Part shown: positions 15,239 to 26,500 of the stretch, one piece after another
How positions within the stretch are numbered: position 1 is the first letter of the stretch
Layout of the letters: every line of letters starts with the position of its first letter
Virus record (IMG/VR): IMGVR_UViG_3300030108_003227
Location: 1-58,465 of that record
Length of the DNA stretch: 58,465 nt
From: a virus
Strand: one strand, 5' to 3'
The notes under the pieces: model-generated
The model's database searches: none
Told to the model about the DNA's origin: nothing
What the model saw: the letters and a program-made list of their open reading frames with translations, nothing else
Program-made: the position numbers and the translations under genes

Positions 15239-17026
15239 ATGGCCAAGAAGAAGCGGTCCATCAAGGCGATACTAGAGCCACGAATTGACCCCAAAACAAA
15301 GAAGATGGATGTCGGTGGCTTACTGATACCTCCAACGAGTGTCTTGACAGGGTTGCTGTATGGCTTCGCCCACCATGATTCTGTGCGCGCCAAGGAGTTC
15401 TATTTCTGGCGCATTTGCGATGAGCTTTGGAACAACGCAGACTTACCAGAAAAGTTAATGGTGAAACATCCTTGGGCCACACAAATGATTCGGGCCGCGT
15501 TAAACAACAAATATCTTTCCATTGGGGGGTCAGCTTCTTCCGGAAAATCACATACGATGGCGGCATGGGGAATCGTAAACTGGTTGTCTCAACCGAAGGA
15601 TACCTTAGTCCTGATGACATCAACCACGTTAAGGGAAGCCCGTAAACGTATTTGGGGTTCCGTAATGTCTCTTTTAACCGTCATTGAAGGAGCACCAATT
15701 AAGATTAGGGACTCTATTGGTAACGCGGCTTACATTGATGAAAACGGCACGCTCATCGAAAGAGCAGGTATTTCTTTGATTGCCGCAGAAAAAAGTAAGA
15801 CCCGTGAGGCAGTTGGTAAGTTTATCGGTATTAAACAAAAACGAGTTATCTTGATTGGTGACGAGCTTTCAGAACTATCTGAGGCCATCTTACAAGCGGG
15901 GCTATCGAACTTATCTAAAAACCCCACATTTCAGTTAATAGGGATGTCCAACCCCAACAGCCGATTTGACGCTTTTGGGGTCTGGTCTGAGCCAAAAAAT
16001 GGTTGGGACTCAGTGGAAACAAATGTTGATGATACTTGGAAAACCAAGTGGGGTGGCCGCTACATCCGGTTAGATGGTGAGCGCAGCCCCAACATTCTGG
16101 CGGGGGATGTTATTTATCCGTGGCTCCCCACCCAGCAAAAACTTGACGAGGATAAAGCCCTGCTGGGAGAGGAATCCCGAGGCTACATGCGAATGGTCAG
16201 GGCGGTGTTCTTTGATTCTGATGAAGCCACAGGCATCTACAACGAGAACGAGCTAACCATGAGCGGTGCGCTTCAGCGTGTTGACTGGCAGGGCGGGGTA
16301 ACCAAGGTGGCTGGGGTTGACCCCGCATTTACGAATGGGGGCGACCGCACCATATTATACACAGCCACAGTGGGTTATAATAATAACGGTCATTACGTGC
16401 TAGAGTTCGGGGAAGCAGTCCATCTTAACGATGACGCGACCAATAAAGCAGTGCCACGGACCTACCAGATTGTGCGTCAGATTAAGGAACATTGCGAAAA
16501 GTTAAACATCCTGCCTGAAAATGTAGCCGTTGATGCGACTGGTGCGGGTGCTCCGTTCTGCGATGTGTTGGCAGGAGAATGGTCAAATAGGTTTATGCGG
16601 GTAGGATTCGGGGGCCGAGCCAGCGATAAACGGGTCAGCGCCAGTAGCCAACTCATTGGTGAAGAGTTATATGTGAACAGAGTGTCGGAGCTTTGGTTCG
16701 TTGGCAAAGAATTGATGCGGACTCGACAAGTATTCGGAGTGAGCACTGATCTGGCCAGCGAGATAACGTCCCGCAACTATGATATGGTCAAAAGCGGCAC
16801 CCTCCGTGTTAAGATAGAATCTAAACCTGAGTTTAAGGCCCGTTTCGGACGCAGCCCAGACCTTGCGGACGCTGCGTTTTTGGCCCTTGATTGTGCCCGT
16901 CAGCGGCTTGGGCTTGTGGCGGTGGACCCCCCAAAGGAAGGTGACAAGAATTTCAAGCGACCCCCCAAGACGATCAAGCAGTTAGGGGCCGCATTACAGA
17001 ATTCTGGGGCAGTTTTGCTGGATTGA
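15239..17026 (+). CDS. terL: terminase large subunit (595 aa)
   Basis: Packaging motor ATPase and nuclease. Walker A is G97-SASSGKS (97-104), Walker B VILIGDE with D208-E209, and the coupling region is IGMSNPNSR. The RNase H-like nuclease domain has D361 in GVDPAF, D432 in VDATGAG, and a C-terminal SPDLADAAF with the third acidic site. Length and motif order match phage TerL. No frameshift. It heads the second plus-strand block and is followed by virion genes rather than portal, which lies 31 kb away. Confidence 0.95.
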   Translation: MAKKKRSIKAILEPRIDPKTKKMDVGGLLIPPTSVLTGLLYGFAHHDSVRAKEFYFWRICDELWNNADLPEKLMVKHPWATQMIRAALNNKYLSIGGSASSGKSHTMAAWGIVNWLSQPKDTLVLMTSTTLREARKRIWGSVMSLLTVIEGAPIKIRDSIGNAAYIDENGTLIERAGISLIAAEKSKTREAVGKFIGIKQKRVILIGDELSELSEAILQAGLSNLSKNPTFQLIGMSNPNSRFDAFGVWSEPKNGWDSVETNVDDTWKTKWGGRYIRLDGERSPNILAGDVIYPWLPTQQKLDEDKALLGEESRGYMRMVRAVFFDSDEATGIYNENELTMSGALQRVDWQGGVTKVAGVDPAFTNGGDRTILYTATVGYNNNGHYVLEFGEAVHLNDDATNKAVPRTYQIVRQIKEHCEKLNILPENVAVDATGAGAPFCDVLAGEWSNRFMRVGFGGRASDKRVSASSQLIGEELYVNRVSELWFVGKELMRTRQVFGVSTDLASEITSRNYDMVKSGTLRVKIESKPEFKARFGRSPDLADAAFLALDCARQRLGLVAVDPPKEGDKNFKRPPKTIKQLGAALQNSGAVLLD

Positions 17027-17076
17027 CACGCCCCCCTTAAATACATAATATCTCTAAGCACTTTAGCATTTTTGCT

Positions 17077-17517
17077 ATGTCTTCGCCTCTTTTCCCTGAT
17101 TTTGGTAGTTTTAGTTCCGGAAACCCTTTACTTGATTATTTGTCAGGGTTTGAAGGTAACACTCAAGGGGCGCAATCGCTTCCAGAACCACAGAGCACAA
17201 GTCTTCCTTCTAAGGAGGAAGACAGAAAAAAAGTGTCTGGAGATAAAAGGCGTAAAAAAAGAAGAAGAAGATTGTTGGCCCGTGCCCAACAGCAAGTGCC
17301 GCAAGCACAGCAAGCACAGCAAGCACAGCAAGCACAGCAAAATAGGGGTCTAACTACTGGTGGTCTAACTACTGGTGGTCTAACTACTGGTGGTCTAACT
17401 ACTGGTGGTCTAACTACTGGAACAGTTGGAGAGTCGTCTATTAGCGAAGACTCTCCTATGGCCCCTTACAGGGGGTTGGGTAGGAACCCTAACTCACGAA
17501 TCGGACAAGGAGGATAA
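17077..17517 (+). CDS. low-complexity repeat protein, probable virion component (146 aa)
   Basis: The N-terminal 50 residues are polar (PDFGSFSSGNP). A basic cluster KRRKKRRRR (about 59-67) follows, then four AQQ repeats (about 76-88), then five GLTTG repeats (about 91-115). The C-terminus is GRNPNSRIGQGG. The GGLTTG-(S/T)-VG motif recurs near the end of the following protein. Low-complexity repeats of this sort suggest a flexible linker or nucleic-acid-contact protein ejected or packaged with DNA; that is inference. The alternative frame starting at 17072 is rejected because only this one leads cleanly to the next gene. Confidence 0.6.
   Translation: MSSPLFPDFGSFSSGNPLLDYLSGFEGNTQGAQSLPEPQSTSLPSKEEDRKKVSGDKRRKKRRRRLLARAQQQVPQAQQAQQAQQAQQNRGLTTGGLTTGGLTTGGLTTGGLTTGTVGESSISEDSPMAPYRGLGRNPNSRIGQGG
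17302..17340 (+). repeat. tandem 9-bp CAAGCACAG repeats (AQQ)
   Basis: Four to five head-to-tail copies of CAAGCACAG encode alternating Ala-Gln-Gln in the 146-residue protein. Units are identical except at the edges. Confidence 0.85.
17347..17421 (+). repeat. five tandem 15-bp repeats encoding GLTTG
   Basis: The unit GGTCTAACTACTGGT is repeated five times; the last copy differs only in its final base. The identity at synonymous positions indicates recent expansion or homogenisation. Confidence 0.9.
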
Positions 17518-17528
17518 TTTAGTTAATT

Positions 17529-19382
17529 ATGAGCAGAGGAAGAAGAAACCGCCGCAATAGAAGAAATCTAGGGCCATCAAGAGGACGAGGGCAACGTAGA
17601 AACTTAGGGCCATTAAGAAGGCCCACGACAAGTCCAGCTAGTCCAGTTCGTCCTAGACTAACCCCGCCAGTTAGCAATCCTGTTCATGGCCCCTTCGCCC
17701 CGACCCCTTACAACCCTAGCCCTATGCGGCAAGGTTTACGCCTACCAGCTTCTCATCCAGCCTACGCAGTAGGCAATCGCCCTACGACTTCTCCTCGCGT
17801 CCCTTCTACTAGGGGGCCTATGCATGGACCTAAAGTTCCAAGTAGATACACACAATTCATACATGGTTCAGGTCCATCTAAATTTGCTGCTGCTGGGAAA
17901 TACGCTGCAAGAGCAACACCTTTGTATTTAGGTGTCATGGCGGTAGATGCCGCACAAAGATTTGGTAGCGGGGAACAAGCTCAGATGCGCCGTGAACAAG
18001 ACCTTAGCAGATGGGCTGCGCGGGATTATGGTAATGCCCAATATGATCCCGACACGGGAGAGTTGGTAAAACCATCTACTGCTTTGGGGACCGTTCTTGG
18101 CGGGGCTGGACGTGCTCTTGAGGCACAACTTGACCCTGTTGGAACTTTATCTGCGTTTGGCCAAACTATGGGTCAGGTGGGGGAGCAAATTTTTACTGAT
18201 AAAGGTAAAGGTTACGATCCTATGGCGCACGGGGAGAAAGGCTTGATTGGTGACGAACAAATACAAGCTGGTGAAAAACTTAGAGACTACAGGCAACGCC
18301 GTGTTAGTAAGTTGTTTGAAGGGGTCGAAGGTGTAGGAAAACAATTTTTACCCTCTGCGTTTGTGGCGGAAGGGATGGGATCAGAGAGGGCCTTTTTGGA
18401 AGGCCGTGCAGGAGACCCAGAATTTTCAGCGGCTGAAAAACGGCGGGTGATGGAGATTGAAAAGCTCTCCGCTGAAAGAGCAGGCAGAGATCCTCTTTCT
18501 TATGAAGAGGTGATGAAAAGACGGCAAGGGGCAACGAGCAGCAAGGCTGGAAAATTCTTTGACGCAGAAGACCGAAAGGAGTTTGCAAGATTAGCCAAAG
18601 AAGAGCCTCAAACTCTTATGGCCATGTTTGATGCTGACAAAGATGGCGAACTTTCTAATAGAGAACGAAAGGCTATTTTTGATCCGCAAATTGGATTTAA
18701 GGCTAGACGCCAAGCTGTTCTTGCCCAAGAAGAAGAAGCCAAAGCACAAGCTGCAAGGAGCTACGGAGTTGATGCTACACGCGATGCTTTATCTATGTTC
18801 CCCATGCAAGCAGCAGCCGCTCTTGATAAAAGAAAAGCTCGCAAAGAAAAAAGAGCCGCAAGAGCAGAAAAGAAAGCGCAAGAGAAGTCCGAAAAGAAAG
18901 CAGCTAAGGCCGAACAGCTTAAGAAAGACCGCATAGCTTTTGCTAAAGGACTCGAAAGTGATCTGGGGTATGACGACTCTCCTTCCAGTGCATTTCAAAA
19001 CCCAGAAACTCGGCAACGAATTATGGTGGAAGCCTTTAAGCGTGGGGAAGAACTTGGTGTTTCAAAACCTCAAGTTCGTATGTTCCTTCGCAATAAAGGA
19101 CTTTTGGATAAAGGGTTTAGTGAGTCTTATGCTGATTTCCATAAACGCACCACAAGCGGAGGTGGGCTAACCACAGGATCTGTTGGGGCAAGGAGAACAG
19201 TTGGGAGAGGTCCAAAAACTGAAACTGGTGGGGTAACCACACAAGATGGACGAGCCGCAGATGCTGCTAGAAAAGCATACATGGAGGATCTTATGCGGAG
19301 ACGTATGCTTCCGTATCAAGATGGACCAGCCATAACTAGGGATTTCAAACAAACTAATATCCCATCTACTATACTTAAATGA
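17529..19382 (+). CDS. putative internal virion protein with EF-hand-like loop (617 aa)
   Basis: A 617-residue protein. The N-terminus is an Arg/Asn-rich tract (SRGRRNRRNRRN) followed by a proline-rich stretch to about residue 100. A small apolar segment lies near 120-140 (TPLYLGVMAVDAA). A canonical EF-hand loop, DADKDGELSNRE, lies at residues 368-379. A Lys/Ala/Glu helix with coiled-coil spacing follows (about 433-475), and a GGGLTTGSVG motif shared with the upstream protein is near 545. Position between terminase and the giant gene suggests a core or ejection protein. AGGAGG lies about 17 bases upstream, too far for a usual Shine-Dalgarno. Confidence 0.55.
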   Translation: MSRGRRNRRNRRNLGPSRGRGQRRNLGPLRRPTTSPASPVRPRLTPPVSNPVHGPFAPTPYNPSPMRQGLRLPASHPAYAVGNRPTTSPRVPSTRGPMHGPKVPSRYTQFIHGSGPSKFAAAGKYAARATPLYLGVMAVDAAQRFGSGEQAQMRREQDLSRWAARDYGNAQYDPDTGELVKPSTALGTVLGGAGRALEAQLDPVGTLSAFGQTMGQVGEQIFTDKGKGYDPMAHGEKGLIGDEQIQAGEKLRDYRQRRVSKLFEGVEGVGKQFLPSAFVAEGMGSERAFLEGRAGDPEFSAAEKRRVMEIEKLSAERAGRDPLSYEEVMKRRQGATSSKAGKFFDAEDRKEFARLAKEEPQTLMAMFDADKDGELSNRERKAIFDPQIGFKARRQAVLAQEEEAKAQAARSYGVDATRDALSMFPMQAAAALDKRKARKEKRAARAEKKAQEKSEKKAAKAEQLKKDRIAFAKGLESDLGYDDSPSSAFQNPETRQRIMVEAFKRGEELGVSKPQVRMFLRNKGLLDKGFSESYADFHKRTTSGGGLTTGSVGARRTVGRGPKTETGGVTTQDGRAADAARKAYMEDLMRRRMLPYQDGPAITRDFKQTNIPSTILK

Positions 19383-20491
19383 GCAGGTATAACCCAACCA
19401 CTCCCGATGCTTTATACGGGGAGCTTCAACCAGAAGCTATGACGGCTGGGATGAAAGGCGCATTGTTTGGTCCTGAAACAATCGCTGCCATGATGCCCAC
19501 TGAAGGTATGAGTCAGACTGAGAGGGATCGGATAATGCGCGGTCTTCAGACTGAACTTATACCGATGCAGGATGCATATGAGGCAGCTCAAGCTAGGCGG
19601 GATAAACAAGAGATGGACCGTCAAAGGTTTATGATGGCGCAGGAGTCGCATCGAGCAGCATTACGTGCGTCTCAGATTTCATTTGATAAGTCTAAGTTTG
19701 ATTTAGAAAAATCAATTAAAGACGCCAAAATGGAATCCAGTATTGCAGAGCGTATGCCTGTCGTGGTTAGCCAGTTGGACGCTATTGATAAAGATCCCTC
19801 TCTCAATCCCTTTGAAAAGTCCAGTCAAGCAGCGCGGTTACAGGGGCAGTATGCTTCAGAAATTGCAAGAGTTCCTGCGTTGGGGAATCTTTTCAAATCA
19901 TACCAGACATCTATCGGAGCGCAAAAAGCTCAAGAGTCCCAAGAGTTTAATAGAGCATTTCAGTTTGGGCAACAGGGCTATGGGCCTGATACTACAATTA
20001 CTGATTTTGCTTCGGGTCAAAAAGCAAAGAAAGACGCAGCTCTGGCACAAGCAGGTAGAGATAATCAGATTAAGTATCTGACTGAAGAAACACAATACTT
20101 CGACACGCTACAAAAGCGGATTGATAATCTGGATACCATGTATGCAGCGGCTGATACTGCTGCTAGTTTTGCGGGGGAAGCGGCTGGTCAGTATGGCGAT
20201 GACGCACCAAAAGTTGATCGCACTAAACCAAAGATTTACACGGAAGAAGCCAAGAATGAGGCTATTTTCCTCGCACAAGAAATTGCTCGCCAAGGTAACA
20301 GGACGCCTGAAGAAACGCAGGCACTTACCGCACAAGCAACAGATATGTCTACGTTTATCCCGCTTCTGCGGAGAGAGCTACTTAATTTGAGGCGCGTCAA
20401 TCTTGATAGGTATGGTGTCCTTACAGGAGCAATAGCTTCTGGTGATAATGCACCAACCGCAACCACCAGTGTAGGTAGCTGGGGGGAATAA
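19379..20491 (+). CDS. putative internal virion protein, helical (370 aa)
   Basis: Starts at an ATG overlapping the previous stop (AAATGAGC). Mostly helical and polar with long coiled-coil-like stretches around residues 75-125 and 215-260, and few aromatics. Size and place before the giant gene resemble the T7 internal core set (gp14/gp15/gp16 order), though no sequence match is claimed. No enzymatic motif. Confidence 0.5.
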   Translation: MSRYNPTTPDALYGELQPEAMTAGMKGALFGPETIAAMMPTEGMSQTERDRIMRGLQTELIPMQDAYEAAQARRDKQEMDRQRFMMAQESHRAALRASQISFDKSKFDLEKSIKDAKMESSIAERMPVVVSQLDAIDKDPSLNPFEKSSQAARLQGQYASEIARVPALGNLFKSYQTSIGAQKAQESQEFNRAFQFGQQGYGPDTTITDFASGQKAKKDAALAQAGRDNQIKYLTEETQYFDTLQKRIDNLDTMYAAADTAASFAGEAAGQYGDDAPKVDRTKPKIYTEEAKNEAIFLAQEIARQGNRTPEETQALTAQATDMSTFIPLLRRELLNLRRVNLDRYGVLTGAIASGDNAPTATTSVGSWGE

Positions 20492-20547
20492 ACATAAGTT
20501 TTACATAAGAAGAGTTAGTTAAAATTACATACCCAAGTCTTACTGCT

Positions 20548-23500
20548 ATGTCAGAAGAACAGTTTAATCCATTGGATGTCCTAAAAAGAGCAGAAGATAT
20601 TCTGCCTTCCGAGCCTACCGCAGATCAGAGAATCGAAGTTTCCGGTTACGATGACTGGTTAAAAAATCAAGACATCCAAGACCCTCTTGAGGGGCACCTT
20701 GGGTATGGTGATTATCTCCGTGAAGAGTATGTAAAAGCTGAAGCATACAACGGTGGTATTGAGCGCAAGATCAAAGAAGAGTTGGGGGCTGCGCTTGTTG
20801 GTAAAGGGTTGCTCACTAATGAGAATAAAGATGAGGTAACCAGCCGGATTGACGCTTACGGTAAACCTGATTTTGAGAAACAGGTTAGGGACATGGTTGC
20901 CCATACAGGGCTGGAGCAAGATGATTGGCATAATGGAGCCGCATACCTTGCTAAGAAAGACACAGCCACTCCGGAAGAACTTGAGTCCATTCTGGAGCAG
21001 GCTGAATCTTCAGTAAACAGAACACGCAATGCCGTGTTGCAGTCCAAGCTGGACTCAGGAGAGATAGCTTTTGCTCGATTTACGAGTGAAGACGGACGGA
21101 GCTATGTCAAAGCTGGGGACGCTGCCATGCAAATACCAATGCACGAAGCCCTTCGCAGGTCACGCGAAGCAGGGGGCGGTGTCAACATGGCTGATGCGCT
21201 GGAGATCCAATCTACAGGACTGTTGGACACACCCGAGGGTATGAGCGCACCGCGCTATAAACTTGTCCAACTGAGTGAGCTAGAAAAGCTAATCCATGCA
21301 GAAATAAAAAATGACCCCAAAATTGCTATCCAAGTAGAAGCGTTGGGTAAACGAATGGCTGAGAACGACTATAGTTCCTTTGACCATTTTGAAGAAGGGT
21401 TTCGCAAGCGGGTGTCTTTGCCCGTAAGAAAGTTCTTTGAGAACATGATCGGGACAATATCCGATCCAAAACCTTTGGGGACAGAAAGAGAAGAAGCGGT
21501 TGATCGTGCGATGTCAAAAGACATTGATGAAACCGTTATGGAAATTTCCAATAAATACAATAAAGACCCAGACGCAGTGCGGACTGCTCTTCAAGAGGTG
21601 GTTGTTAATAACGCCCCTATGAAGGTTTTTAAGGATGAGTCTAACGTAGGTGATAATATCAGGTTAGACGGTTATGGACTTCCGTATGTCCCTGCCGCTG
21701 TAAAACTGAATGACGATCTTTTTGAATCTGCGCTTGAAGCTAGGTCAGACATTTCGGCAGCTACCAAGGAAGCTCTGCGGACAGAGCGTGATTCTTTCCT
21801 CACGACTAACTTTGTTGATATAAGTAAAAAACTTACTGAATCAGAGCTATCTAAAGATTGGTTAGACCACCTTAACAAAGGAAGAAAAAGTGGGCTTAAG
21901 GACAGAGACATCCTGTCTGCCTTTACGTCTAACCCAGACAACCGCACTTACGCCGATACTATTTTTGGCGACCTAGACCTTGGCTGGCGCGATCTCTACA
22001 GACCTCTTACTTCTGCGTTCTCCACAGTGTTTGCATTGGGTGGTGCTGATTGGGCTAAAGAACACCTAAAAGATATTGCAGAGGACAATAACCAAAGGCG
22101 GGAACTTGCAGAACTTTTTGGGGGTAAATTGGGGATGGCCCAAGACCTGATTAAACTGGCCCCTGAAGTAACAGTAGATATTGGAGCTACTGCTCTTCTG
22201 TCAAAGTTTGGTGGCCGCGCAGCAGCTACATCACTTGCTGCTACAAAAGCGCCCTTGTATTCCAGCATGACCAAAAAGGGTGTGCTAAAGGCTTTGACCA
22301 CAAATGCCTTTAGGCGTAAGGCGGGGCAAGAAACCGCAGACCTTGCCGAGAACCTTGCAGCCCAGAACCTAATTCGGAACGCAACAAGCAAGACCGCTCT
22401 TGATGCGCTGGAGGCTTACAACAAAGTAAACCTCAGAGCTATCACTGTAAGTTCAATAGGACTCACTGCGGCTAACCGTTCGGCGGGGGCTACTTACGGC
22501 ACTGTTTACAACCAGATGCTCAAGTCGGGAGCCTCAGAAGAAGACGCGCATGATCGAGCACTTGGGACAGGCATGGTAGCAGGGACCGTAACTGGTTTAA
22601 TTACTGGTTCGTTTTCTGCGTTTGGTGTTGGGGGTATGGAAGATGCGCTTCTTAGCGGGATGTCCTACAGGAACCTCAAAGACATTTCTAACCGTATAAT
22701 TCAAAAAGCAGATCATGTCTCTATTGATGGTGTATCGGATGCACTTTTGCAGTCGGCAATTAAAGAGTCAGCCAAGTCTGTTTTGCGTAAAAACTTTTTT
22801 GGCAAAGGGATTTTAAAAGCAGGCAGCGCAGAATTTGCAGAAGAGGCATTGGATGAATTTGTAAATACATTTGTTACTGATGCTGGTCTGGAGCAGGACA
22901 CTCCTATTTTTGACCATATGAAGCACTCACTTTATGCTGGTGTGCTTGGTGGCATCATGGGTTCTGCCGCTCCTGTAATTTCTTCGGCAGCAAGGCGCGT
23001 TCGTCCCGACAGGATGCGGGAGGTTCAAGAAGCCCGTGCGTATGAGCAACGGATTATTACAGATATAACTGATCGCCTTAAGGAAGCTAACAGTGAGGTA
23101 ACCGCCGATGTCGTAAAAGACATACTGGAAGCAGACCTGTATACAATGCCTCAACAAGAGGTTGTAACAGAGAGCGACATTGATGCTGAAACTTTAGCGG
23201 AAACACAAGACGCCCCGCCAGAAACACTAGAAGAGTTTCTTAGTGCATTTAATACTGTATCAGAAGAAGACATACAGGAAGAAATTGAATCTGTGATGGG
23301 TCCGCGACTCGCACAGATGGAAAGAGATGTCACCAAAGAGGATGATCAATCAGTGTTCATTCTTGATGAAGCGGGAGAAGGTATTGTTTACACCAACGAT
23401 TTAGTTCCTGCGGATAAAAATCTAACTCCTGAGCTTAGTGAGAAGTTGGAAACAAAACCACACTTACTGACTATGGATCAGACTTTGTGGGAATCTTATG

Positions 23501-26500
23501 ACCCTGAATTTGCTGCTCTTGTAAAAGACCGCTTTAAGAAAGACAAAGACGGCAAGTTGGCGTCACCTCTTTCTGAGCAGCAACAGGATTTTGTAGATGC
23601 AAAGATACAGGAGTTTGCAGCAGCCCAGCGGAAAATAGTTGAACTGGCTGCCAAGAAGGGGAGGCCGATTAAAACCCCGACTCTTGGTCCGCAGCCGCTT
23701 GAAGACTTAGGCTTAACCAAAGAAGAATATTTTGAATTAGACAGGCTTCGGATGGAAGACCGAGGAGAAGTTGGTGTTGTTGCAGGCACAAGTCTTGGAG
23801 TCGAAAGAATATTTAACACCAAGCCTGTTAGTGAGCAGACAGGTGACGAGGGCATCGAAACGGTGACTAAGTTCCAACTGATCACAAAAGTTACTTATGA
23901 TTCAAATGACACTGCTCCTTTTGTTGTTGCGCCTAATGCAGAAAGAACCGTATCCGATGATGGCAGCATAACGGACATTATTTCTCGCGGTTACTTCAGC
24001 ACTAAAAAAGAAGCTCAAAAAGAAGCTAAGAATGTAGAGGATGTTACAGGATTAAAGGCCGAAATTGTTCCGGTAAGTGTTCCTGTTAAGAAAAGAAAGA
24101 AAGTAGAAGTTGGGGATGTTGAAGTAGCGAAGGTTACTGAGTATCAAGTTTTCATAACTAAAAAAGCAGAACCAGAAGTAGAGGAGGAAGTAGAAGAGGA
24201 AGAGGAAGTGGAGGAGTTGGCCCCGATGCCAGAGGTTGGTGAAACAATTAAGTATCTACCTTATCCTAATGCAAAAGAACTTGAGACCGCAGAAGTCAGA
24301 AAGATAACCGACGAAGGTATTATTCTGGTTGAGGATAAAGAGATGGGCGCAGAAGTTGAGGTCAAGCTATCCGAGATAGTAACTGATAAGAAGGAAGCCA
24401 AGAGAGCAGCTAAGACAACTAGGAAAAGAACCAAGAAGCCCAAGGAACCTAAAGCCGAACTTGTTGCTTCTTTTGGCACACAGGAAGAAGCTAATCAAAA
24501 AGTAGAAGAACTAAGAAAACAGTATACTGTCGAGCAGGCCGATATTGAGATCAAGCCTGTAAAGAAAGATAGAACTGATTTCTCAGGTGTTACTTCTGGT
24601 GGTGTCCCTGTTTTTGAAGAAGGTGGTTTAGAGCAGCGAGCAGAGGCAGAAAGTGCAACGCACAATGACATGCTCAACAGGATCAAAGAACTAGGTAAAA
24701 AACTAAATGATCCTGTTAAAGTCCGCGATGGTAAAAAACCTTTGCTCACTTTCAAAGAAGCGCGTGAAAAACTAATTGAACTCCTAGACAAAAAAAATGA
24801 CAAGGAAGCAAAGGCAGAAAGAAAAGAGCAGCGTGATGCTTTTGAGGAGATTGAAGACACTTACGAGAAAGCTATCCAACAGGCTGAGTTTGACTTTGAG
24901 GTTGGGGATATAAATGCGGCACTTCTTGAGATAGAAAAAAAAGCGGCTCTTACAAGTCGGTATCAGAAACTTGTTAAACTTCGTAGGAACAAAAAAGCGC
25001 AGGATCTTCTTAAAGAAGCACAAAAAAAACAAGCCGAAGGCACTCCTCTTTTAATTAAAGGCAGAGGGAATACGTTAAGAGAAGGGCAGATAATTAAAGA
25101 TAAGAACGGCAACTTGCAGTTAAAACCGCTTCGTGGCAGGGACAAAAACCCAATCACACCCGTTGACGTAAATGGAAACATATATCTGGTTACAAGTAAG
25201 ATTGACCCCATTACAAAACAAAAGGTGTGGCACGAATTTGGGCGGCAGGATGTTGGGGCCAACTACAACACCAAAGAGAAATTTATCCAGTATCTTAAAT
25301 ATGGCCCTAAAGACGCGCCGTCAAAAATGCCTTGGGAGGGCTTACGTTTAAGTGCCGAGGAGAGCGCGGAAGTTGGTGCAATAGCAAATTACGGATTGCC
25401 CCCAGCGGGTTTGTCCCAGACCAAAAGGTTTGGTATTACCAAACAGAGAAAAGCTAAGGGTTTTTACCCATCCCTAAACAGGGCGATAACAAAAAGGATA
25501 TACCAACTGTATCCTGTCTTGCCTGTTAGCAGACCTACGAATGGTAGTGTCATAACAGCAGTGGATAAAGTTACAGGTTATTCACCTTGGGCTGAAGTTA
25601 CTTCTGAAAAAGGAAGAGTAGTTAAGGGTAAGAAAAGAAAAGACCCAAACCTGTTCCCAGCACAACCAACCAGTTACAGGCCAAAAGCATTTGTTTATAA
25701 AAATGGAGTGGGTGTGTTCGACAACGACCCCATTGCCATGTCTGTGTTGTTGGGTAAGCACCCGATAATCATTCCGGATAGTTTTACAGGTCGTATAAAC
25801 AAAGCCTTCCGCTACCAAAGAATAGATGGTGATTTGGTTGTGACTGATATCGTTGGTGTTGGGGCGAATGGCGTAGCCCAATCAATGAAGCGAAAGAAGG
25901 AAACAACCATTCCATTCTCTCGCGTGGCCTTGGATAAGGAGGCTGGGTTTCTTGGGCTTTTCAAATCGTTGTCACTATTCAGAAATGACAAGACTGGCAA
26001 AACAGCAGAAGTAGAAAACCCCAACGGCGCAGGGATCACTACCGTTGAGGATCTTCTTAATGACCTTAACGACATTATTGAAAATGCAGGTAAGGTTAAT
26101 TTGGAAGAAGAAGCGAGGCTTTCTGATAGAAAGCGTATAGCGGGTATGAAACTTGGCGAGGACGCCACGATTGAAGACCAGCAAAATGCTTTAGAGTCTA
26201 TTGGCTATTCCAGCAAACGTGCAGCCGCCGAGATAGAGAGGCTGAGACAGGACATTCGTATTACGCAAGACCAAATCCTTATTGCCGAGACAAGGGAAGA
26301 AAGTGACAGACTTAACGAGGTGTTGTCTGCAAGGCAAGGGGAGCTTGGTGTTGCACTCATTGAGTTTAGTAATTCTGTAATTCCTGCTGCTAAAATTCTG
26401 GCTGTTGCTGATGAGAATGTTAAAGACAATCTTGATAGGTATACAAAAGCAGAAGGAGAAGTTAAAAGTTTACAACGGAGAATTGACGAGCTTGCTGATA

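Noticed and set aside
17072-17353. 93-residue ORF overlapping the repeat protein in another frame
   Set aside because: It ends early in the repeat region and its codons give a Cys/Leu/Lys mix; the 17077 frame spans the interval to the next gene.
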